A stretch of 64,000 nucleotides of DNA, from positions 6,138,001-6,202,000 of the forward strand of contig NC_089390.1 in the NCBI RefSeq assembly GCF_003171515.1, given 5' to 3'. This DNA comes from Pyrenophora tritici-repentis (Eukaryota > Ascomycota > Dothideomycetes > Pleosporales > Pleosporaceae). Positions 56,216 to 64,000 of the stretch are shown here, piece after piece. Numbering within the stretch: position 1 is the first letter of the stretch; the number at the start of each line of letters is the position of its first letter. The translations under genes were made by a program, and so were the position numbers. Under the pieces are notes generated by a model. That model did not search any database, was not told where the DNA came from, and was given only the letters and a program-made list of their open reading frames with translations.

Positions 56216-56624
56216 TCTTAACATCACCTAGTTCCAGTACAACATAGCCATGCTCGGTGTGTACCCCAAAAGAAGGCACACACATCTTCATTCAACTACA
56301 AAGAGCTATGCTATATACAAAGCGAACAACAACAAACAGAACCAAAAGTGGGGGAATCACACAGGTTTACAAGAAACCTGGTTTGATATTAAGCTATGTC
56401 AACAAGGGAAAGAAAAAAGAGAAACCCGTCCCACAAACATAGAAGATAGACAGACAACACACATGAAAATCGATATATAGGAGAGATAGGTAGGTAAGTA
56501 ATTAAGATATCAAGCCATCTTTGATAAATCCATCAACTTCCACCGTGGCCGCAACAACTTCCCCCTTGTATCCAAAAAAAGGTTGGTTGGTTGGTTGCTA
56601 CGAAGACTCCTCAACTAGACATTA
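56216..56624. other. Intergenic, AT-richer, 3' flank of syp1
   Basis: No gene recognised. GGTTGGTTGGTTGG near 56581 is a short tetranucleotide run. Confidence 0.5.
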
Positions 56625-59536
56625 TCAAACACCCAGATACGTCCCACTGGATATCTTCTTCACAGCAGCCACAGGCTTCCAGCCAATAGTCGGGGTGGGC
56701 GGTGCCGTCTCGTCAATGTCAGCAAAGGGGTCATCTTCTACTTCATCTTTCTTGGCGGTGAGTGACGTGCTCATGCTCACGCCGAGACCACTGCCCAGCG
56801 ACAGAGATTGCTCGTCACTAATCTCCCACCGCGCTTCCGTGTTTCCGGGGTTAGCCTGGCCGTCAGTTACGAAGCGGGCGCGGAGGGTCTGAGGAGCTGA
56901 GTCTTTAAAGAGGGTTACGTCGCCGAGGCGCCAGTAGATGAGGCCCTTGTCGCGGGAGAAGGTGCCAGTGGGCTTGGACTGGCAGGATAATGCTTTTGAT
57001 CCTGGTTCCAGGCGGATGACGAGAACAAGGTTGCGAATGGTGATGCTTGTTGCGCCACCAAGTTCGAATCGGGGGTTGAGTGAGTAGTGGAGGATGGCAG
57101 AGGTTTGTGTGGGTTCCGACTTCCATGCTGGTGCCAGGATGATGGGTGGAAGGGAACCTATGTTGCTGTCTTCAATGTGCAGCTGGTAATGGAAGGCGAC
57201 CGATGTCTTCATAATCTTGGACAGGTCCACAGTGTAGGTACCTGGGCTGTCTGCCGACTGTTCAATGAAGGCCGGGTTGGGTGCTACCTTTTCGAGAACG
57301 GAAAAGTTCTCCAGGCGTATACTTTCTGTGCCAAAGGGGGCAGAGATGTCGATAGGATTGTATGCAAGCGCAACTTGACCGATAACCATTGCTTTTGTGA
57401 CGTTGCCCTGTTCGAACCAAGCGCTGACAGTCTCCACTAGTGACGCGTTGAGCCCTGGTTCATGCAGGTCCGGATGCTTAACCGTAGTGCTAGCGGAGCT
57501 ACTTAGCGATCGGCCCGACCGGATCGATTGTGTGTCTGACGTAGCATGGTCTTCTGACAATAATGATCGATGTGGAGGCTTGTAAGCGGGAGAGACAGGT
57601 TGCTGAGGCAGGGCAGGTACAGGTGTAGGGAAAGTTGCGGATCCAGGACCAGAGGCTAGGCCGGATTCATCGGTTGGAAGTGGAGGCACTTCCCCAATAC
57701 TTTGGAGGTCTGGCATTGCGGGGTTTGGCACGAATATCGTGTTACGAACATCGCGGCGACCACGCAACGTACTCGAACGCTTGGGCTGTGCAGCTTGCTG
57801 TTCTCAGTTAGCATCTGTGTATCTTGGGGTTGCGTACAACATACTGCGCGCAGAGTGTTGACCAGGTTGGCGGTAGCCGCGTCGGCATCACCATCCTCTT
57901 CCTGGATAGGTGCATTTCGAATGTCAAGCTTGAACTGAGGCTGTGAACCTCCCTCGCTATTTGCGCTACTCCTGGTTAGCAAGTCAAAGTTTACAGGCGC
58001 AAGGGACCCTTACTATCCTGCCTCTCTTTCCGCTTCTGTAATAGCATCAATCGCAGATGGTGGTACAGAAAAGCCCTCGGCATCCTTTTCGGGTTCTGGT
58101 TGCGTCTCCACAATCGGGGGTGGAGACAAGGACTCTTTGAGTTCAGGTATTGATTCTTGCACGGGTGCGGTTCCATTTACAGGGTTTGGAGTCTCTGTCT
58201 CGGTAGAAGACTCAGGTATGGTACCATTTGGGCCGCCATCTGTGCTGGGCTGGCGAGTGAGGCTCGGGGAGTCTGATCTCTGAGAAATACTGGGTCGTTG
58301 GGAAAGGCGTCTCAGAGGTGAAGTCGGGCGTTCTGCGGTGGAACTCAGGGATGAGGTTTGGTTTTCGCGATCCTTGGACTTGCCCTTGCCAAAACCACCG
58401 AAAGCCGACCCCAAGTTTGACGACGAGGTTCGTTCCGGAGATGCGGTCCGTCCGTAAGGGTGCGCGCTTTTCCGTCGACCTAATACCGTCCCAAGTCGCT
58501 TGAGGGGGTTCGAGCTATGTTTCTCCGGCACGTTTGCGCTCTTCAGACTCCCATTATCATCTGGTGCAGTAGGCGAGCCTGGACCTGGTATCGGTGGCGG
58601 GGCCAGACCTCTCGAAGGAGTGGTACCAGTGCTGCTCAGCTTCCGCGAGGGTGGAGGAGCTTCCCCACTCCGCATCCTCAGTGACCACGTCTGTATCTCG
58701 TCGGCGGTTTCGATGTTGAGCATAGCGTTCAGCGCGTCCTCGGTCGTGGCCCGACTGCGCTCTACCTGGTCTACTTCGAGTGTTTGTAATTGAGTGAGTA
58801 CGTCGCGGAGGTGGTTGAGCCGGGTCTCGTCAATGGCTTGGAGTTGTTCAAATACGTAGGGTGCTTGCGAGTCCCATTGAAGCTCGGCCTTTTCTATGTC
58901 CTGAACGGCATCGGCTACGGCAGACGCTTTGGCCTTCGATCCCTTATCCCGAAGTTTGGCTTGCTTCTTCTGCGCATTGTCTATGTCCTTTGCAATTGCC
59001 GTAAGGTTTCCTTGAATGTTTCCCATGGCCTGTATTTCGCGGTTGTTCACGGCGAAGTCGCGCAGCGGGCGTTCGACGTCGGCTTCTATCCGGGATGCGA
59101 GGTGCGCATGCGAGTGGGCGACGGCCTCGGTTGCGCTGACGATCTTCTGCCACGGCGTGGTGAATATGCTGCCCCAAGTCAGTCAATGCGCCTGAAAAAC
59201 CATGGGATGACATGTACCCGAGATCGGAGGATTCGTCCGGTGGGTGTTTGTTTGCGAGCTTTCGTAGACCGGCGACATATTGTTCTTCTACGCGACGGCG
59301 TTCCTGCGCATTGGTGAGCCTCGATATGAATGCGCACTCGCTGCCATGGACGGACCTGCAACCAGTCGGCAATGTGGTTGTTTAGCTGGCCGACATGTCG
59401 CATGCGACTGTCGAGCACTGTCACGGCCTGGCCGGGAGAGAGCGACGTCTGTAATCGGAGTGAGTGGACGGCAGAGACATTCAGGTTGGACAAGCCTCAC
59501 CAGCATTGCCGGGTATTCTTTGCGTTGGAGCTCCAT
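56625..59536 (-). CDS. syp1: Syp1/FCHo-type endocytic adaptor (F-BAR + muHD)
   Basis: Early endocytic protein that binds membrane through an F-BAR dimer and recruits cargo and Ede1/Eps15 through its mu-homology domain. Exons 59536-59501, 59448-59356, 59303-59218, 59168-58014, 57968-57845 and 57797-56625 join in frame to 888 aa, close to yeast Syp1 (870). F-BAR: YPAMLTSLSPGQAV, LNNHIADWLQERRRVEEQYV, GIFTTPWQKIVSATEAVAH, then long helices (IQAMGNIQGNLTAIAKDIDN, LRDVLTQLQTLEVDQVERSR). A Ser/Pro-rich linker with basic patches (LKRLGTVLGRRKSAHPYG) follows, and the muHD starts at about residue 620 (LNASLVETVSAWFEQGNVTKA) and ends GWKPVAAVKKISSGTYLGV. Intron 4 uses AGGAG as acceptor because CCAG two codons earlier would create a stop. 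Confidence 0.94.
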
Positions 59537-60236
59537 GGCGTGGATTTGGTAGGCAGGCGCACAGCCTCAGCGTGGCTATTTTGTAATATTCACATACAGA
59601 GCGGATGCTCAGCGGGCGTGTCAAGTGTCGTGGAGCTTGTCGGTCGTGACTGCGCTGTCAGTGGTGGCTTGGGTGTCTTCCAAAGCGGCCTAGGACAACG
59701 CGGCGGTTGTGCCCGGGACTGACGTAACCTTGGTAACGATTCACGCCCGAGACCACATCCCTGGCCCTGCTGGAAGCTTGGGAGAAGCCCTTGAGACACG
59801 TCAGAACGCCTCAAGCGATCGCATGAATACGAATATTTTAGCTTGAGCAGGATAGCCTGCATGTCCACTGCCGGTACCGGGGGACTGGACTTGGGTAGTG
59901 TCGGTACCTGATTCGGGCTCACTCACGTGCTCACACGGTCTCGACACCACGTGCACGCCCCGATGCCCAACACCTCTGATGCGTGATCCCTATTCTGAAA
60001 AGCTGCATCCAAGTGAATTGCAACATGGCCTCCTCGGATTGGCGGTCGAGCCTCGCCTTCTCTGCGCGCCTGTCGGCCGTCTCTCAAATGCAAGTACCGT
60101 ACTATCTACATTGCCGTTCTAGGAACACCTGGTAAGAAGCTTGAATTCATACCAGTGGCTGAAACATTCTTGATTTTTGCTAGTCTAACCGCGTGGCAGA
60201 ACTTCAGCCTACCAGTCAGCGGACCCATCGTTGTCC
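59537..60236. promoter_or_regulatory. Divergent intergenic region, syp1 and kinase promoters
   Basis: 700 bp between the two start codons. TCACGTG and CCACGTGC occur at about 59924 and 59949 (E-box-like). The kinase leader may contain another intron. Confidence 0.5.
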
Positions 60237-61535
60237 ATGACCGATGCTCGAATTGAGGCTACTAAAGCTGAGGCAGCCATTTACGGCGAAGCCCAATCTC
60301 TGGTAAACACCGGCTCCAACAATGTCAACCCGCAGGCATAACAAGTGTGCAGGGAGATTACGAGAGACTTTGCAATGAGAAGACATGGAGCTTTCCCAGG
60401 CCTTCACTCGAATTCCCCACGTCAGAGGTCAGAGAATACGCCGTACGTCAGTTGACGCCCACTGACCTCCGCCCTAGGATGAGGACTATGTTCCCACGCC
60501 AGCAGGAAAGCCCATTGGGAAATACCACAATGCCGTCTACCACCGCGAGGGCCTCTTCTCTGTCGTCTACAAAGCACCTGCGCTAGGTCATGATGGCTAC
60601 TTTCCCGCAGAGTCCCCGGCAAAGAGTAAGCTGGTTGCTCTGAAGATCACCACACCGTCGGTAATGGAGCCGCCACACGACTCCAAGCGGGAAGCCAAGA
60701 TTCTCAGCCTCGCAGCGTCAGACCGTATAATTCCTCTTCTGGACACTTTCCGAGAAGACGGGAGTCACTTTGTCTTGGTGTTTCCTTTCCTGCGCTACGA
60801 CTTTAGTGATTTGTTACGGGACAAGAAATTGTCAAAGGCTCAGATCAAGACGTGCTTGAAAGACCTGTTCACTGGCCTGGCCTACATTCACAGTAAAGGA
60901 ATCATCCATCGGGATATCAAGCCTTCCAACATTCTTCTCAAGTCGCTAGAGGGACCCGCATATCTCTCGGATTTCGGCATTGCATGGGCATCGGAGACGA
61001 CTGGCTCAGAACCAGCAGACTCGAAGATTACCGATGTTGGTACTACCTGCTACAGGCCACCCGAGCTGCTGTTTGGTAATCAGAAATACGGCTGCAGTTT
61101 AGACATGTGGGCTGCCGGGTGCACAGCTGCTGAAGCACTGAACCCCGAACACGAGACGCTGTTTGATTCTGGTGAACTTGGAAGTGATTTGGCCTTGATA
61201 CAAAGTGTGTTCAAGAAACTTGGCACGCCGAACCTAGATGTTTGGCCGGTAAGTTGTACAGCTTGGGCACGTCTGTATTTTGCTGACCGGAGTAGGAAGC
61301 AGCAGGATTCCGCGATTGGGGAAAGGTGCAGTTCCACGAGTATCCGCCACAGGACTGGGCCGTGTTGCTGCCAAAGTTGTCTGAAGTAGAGCGCGATCTC
61401 GTTGGCAGCTTGGTCAAGTACGAAAGCGGTGCGAGAATGAGTGCAGCCAGGGTAACGTGATAGCCAATATCTCCGACACGAAAACATAGCTAACAGTAAC
61501 GCCAGGTTCTCGAGCACGCCTACTTCGCTCAATAA
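60237..61535 (+). CDS. CDK-like serine/threonine kinase (Csk1/CAK-like)
   Basis: Exons 60237-60302, 60353-60427, 60478-61248, 61296-61451 and 61506-61535 give 365 aa. Glycine-rich loop region YHREGLFSVVYKA (degenerate), catalytic Lys in LVALKIT, KREAKILSLA for the C-helix Glu, catalytic loop IIHRDIKPSNILL, DFG in YLSDFGIAW, TTCYRPPELLFG with PPE instead of APE as in CMGC kinases, and LDMWAAGC. The C lobe (VFKKLGTPNLDVWP, YESGARMSAARVLEHAYF) is CDK-like. It lacks a PSTAIRE-type cyclin helix, and with the HRDIKPSN loop it looks most like Csk1-type CDK-activating kinases. The first three exons were found by frame; intron 2 (60428-60477) has a GTCAGA donor, and the 5' end could extend further. 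Confidence 0.85.
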
Positions 61536-62076
61536 GGGTGAAAGTTAGAAGGTGATTTCCGATTATGGTCTTACATGCATCAATATGGTGCTTTCCATGG
61601 TTCTGTGGCCGGAGTGCGGCGTATTGGACGCCTGCAGAGAATGCATCGAGTTTTGTACCCAGTAGATATTCCAAGATTGTTAGGCAGAGAAGACATAAAC
61701 AGATCCAAATCAATTATCAGAGTGAAGGCGTTTATCCGTAGCCATACAGGTTCTGTAGATCCGTCAGGAATTCTCATGGGCGAGTGGAAGTGGAAGCAAG
61801 GCCGGCGGGCAGGAACTAGTGATGCAGGGTTGACCCTCCGTAACCGACGAGCAATGGCATCACCATAGCAAAGCACGCTGGACAACAAACGGCATTGACC
61901 CCTGTAAACGCTCAACAGGCCATCGATTCCCGGATATATCCCACTTGCGGTCGCGTGCATGTCGCCGCCGTCCAGATAGCAGTTTCCCGGCCCCGGCCTC
62001 TAGTTACCTATAGCCCCTCCTACCACGGCCGTCCCACATTGATCACCGCCCCAGCAAATAAGCCAATCGACACACC
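61536..62076. other. Intergenic region
   Basis: No gene recognised; promoter of hymA. Confidence 0.5.
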
Positions 62077-63398
62077 ATGGCGTTTCTCTTTCGGAATAAG
62101 CAAAAGAATAATCTTGAGCTCACGCGGTCCATTAAAGAGCTCACCTTGCGGCTCGGACAAGAAGACAAGGCCAACCCCAAGGTGCGGCTGCACAATCACC
62201 ACGACGAGGCAGCTGGGAGACATGGCTGACATGTGACAGGTGGAGGAAGGGCTTGCGATAGACCTACAGCAAATGAAGATTAGGCTTCAGGGCACACCCG
62301 GTACTGTTGACGCTTCTTCAGCGCACCCTGTTCACAGCGCTGATGCCCCCCAAGACACAGAAGTGAATCCCGAGGCTGTGTTCCAACTTCTGACCAACAT
62401 ATTGAACGAAGACCTACTCTACGCCCTGGCCATCAACATCCACAAGCTGCCGTTCGAATCGCGAAAGGACGCCCAAGTAATCTTCTCGACGGCTTTCCGG
62501 TACAAGGCCGCCGGGCAGGCAACCCCCCAGGTCCTGGAGCATGTCGTCGCGTTCCGGCCAGACATAATCATTGCGCTATGCAGAGGCTACGACCGGCGGG
62601 AGAGTGCCATGCCATGTGGCGGCATCCTGCGCGAGGCGCTCAAGTTTGATGCAATCGCCGCGCTGCTTCTCTACGACGAGCCCATGGAGGATGGCCAGAC
62701 TCTGGACCTAGGCAGCGTGAATCCGGACCTACCTGCGTCGGGAAACGGCGTGTTCTGGAAATTCTTTGGATGGATAGACAAGGGCGCCTTTGAGGTTAGC
62801 GCAGATGCGTTCAACACGTTCAGAGTAGGATGTTTGGTTTCAGACCAGTCAGGGCCTGGCTGACATATTTACAGGAGATTCTGACAAGGCACAAGCCACT
62901 CGTGGCCACGTTCCTACAAACCAACTTCGATGCTTTTTTTACAAAGTACAACACGATGTTGGTGCAGTCAGAAAGCTATGTGACTAAGCGACAGTCTATT
63001 AAGCTCCTGGGAGAAATACTACTCGATCGGGCCAACTACAACGTCATGACGGCTTATGTGGACTCTGGCGAAAACCTCAAGATTATCATGAAACTACTTC
63101 GAGATGATAGGAAGATGATCAACTACGAAGGCTTTCACGTCTTCAAGGTGAGTGGTTGTGCTGGCGCCTGCCCAAACCAAGCTGACACGAGCAGGTCTTT
63201 GTCGCCAACCCGAATAAATCAGTCGCAGTGCAACGTATTCTGATTAGTAATCGCGAAAGACTGCTTCGCTTCCTGCCTGCGTTTCTCGACGACCGAACAG
63301 AAGACGAGCAGTTTATAGACGAAAAGGCCTTTTTGATTCGGCAGATTGAGTTGCTGCCGACAGCACCTGTGGCGCCGCAAAAAGCGGTATCGATGTAG
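62077..63398 (+). CDS. hymA: HymA/Mo25 scaffold protein
   Basis: Mo25/Hym1 proteins scaffold GCK and NDR kinases (RAM/MOR pathway) for polarity and cell separation; the Aspergillus nidulans homologue HymA is needed for conidiophore development. Exons 62077-62181, 62240-62824, 62875-63147 and 63195-63398 give 388 aa. The start MAFLFRNKQKNNLELTRSIKEL is typical. Armadillo-like helices follow (VFQLLTNILNEDLLYALAINIHKLPFESRK, FFGWIDKGAFEVSADAFNTFREILTRHKPLVATFLQTNFDAFF), with VQSESYVTKRQSIKLLGEILLDRANYNVMTAYV, KMINYEGFHVFKVFVANPNKS and C-terminal ILISNRERLLRFLPAFL. The order and length are complete; no defect seen. Confidence 0.96.
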
Positions 63399-64000
63399 GC
63401 ACGTAATGCGGATTGTTTTTTATTCTTGTTGCATAACACGGCGTTTCTATTTGGGGCTTCTCAGGGCGTATTCCCCGTAGTAGGCGCAGATTTTGATGAT
63501 AAGGTTTAGAGGTAGGACATGGATCCTGGGCATTCACGGCGGCGCTTTGTGGAGCGCGAATTGAAACATGTTCAAACTGGGCGAAACCAGTGTGCCATGC
63601 CTTGATGTCCTAATGACTATGACGCTACATGTGCGATGCTCGCGTGCAGTAGGGGCAGAGTCAGAGCAGAGTGGGGACGTCTAGACCTGTCGCCACGGTC
63701 GGCCATCACGATCACGAGGTGGATCTCCCTCCCGCGGTGCTTTTCCCCGCTTCAGTGGCTTTTGATTGACACGTGGTGGTGATTGGGCAGTGGGACGACG
63801 TGTGGCAGGGCCAGGCAGGTTAGGCAGGGCAAGTGTCGCAGGTTGCAATGCGTAACATTGTTCGGCTCGTACCTTTAGGCAGAAGGACAGCATCGTCACA
63901 TCTTGCGGACTTTGTACCTGCATTATCATCGCAACGAAGCATCCCCTTGACGCACCGTCCCGCTAAGCCCCTGATGCTAGCCCGCTGCTAGATTGCAAGG
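63399..64000. other. Window end, no gene recognised
   Basis: hymA 3' flank. An open frame on the minus strand (63681-63929) has no recognisable content and could at best be part of a gene continuing outside the window. Confidence 0.4.

Noticed and set aside
63681..63929. Minus-strand frame at the window end
   Set aside because: No recognisable protein features; cannot be tested without flanking sequence.

Overview
This is nuclear DNA of a filamentous ascomycete (Pezizomycotina), most likely a dothideomycete of the Pleosporales type. The evidence is short spliceosomal introns (about 45-90 nt, GTRNGT donors, CTRAY branch sites), a Woronin-body HEX1 gene ending in SRL (a Pezizomycotina-only protein), an APSES StuA regulator, a CAP20/perilipin gene, two HET-domain relics and an AT-rich island with decayed genes. 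The class is an inference; the subphylum is well supported. No tRNA, rRNA, CRISPR or bacterial feature was seen.

Left part (0-13 kb): hex1 (+), a 2-oxoglutarate/Fe(II) oxygenase (+), fimbrin/sac6 (-) and stuA (-). Fimbrin appears to lack, in frame, about 86 residues of its first calponin-homology domain. hex1 and stuA both have long open in-frame 5' extensions without an obvious ATG. About 8 kb upstream of stuA (12.9-21.0 kb) has no recognisable gene and probably holds long stuA regulatory and leader DNA.

Middle part (21-35 kb), accessory: a cytochrome P450, a 2EXR-like protein with an in-frame TAG, an F-box protein with a Cys/Glu-rich tail, a secreted BBE-type FAD oxidase, then an AT-rich island (about 28.7-33.8 kb). 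The island holds a broken HET gene, a broken small secreted cysteine-rich protein gene, a 127-bp foldback MITE with a 9-bp target duplication and a 171-bp tandem repeat. An alpha/beta-hydrolase (dehalogenase/epoxide-hydrolase type) follows.

Right part (35-64 kb), mostly housekeeping: SOF1 and ribosomal protein eL27 share a 233-bp divergent promoter; CAP20/perilipin; a second broken HET gene; RNA polymerase I subunit A190 divergent from splicing factor PRP3; an unrecognised multi-pass membrane protein behind a TATA box and a minisatellite-rich region; the endocytic F-BAR/muHD protein Syp1 divergent from a CDK-like kinase; and HymA/Mo25. SOF1, eL27 and A190 all serve ribosome production. Fimbrin and Syp1 act at cortical actin/endocytic sites. 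StuA, HymA and HEX1 serve hyphal and conidial development. Apart from the two shared-promoter pairs, these links are known of the families and not shown by the sequence.
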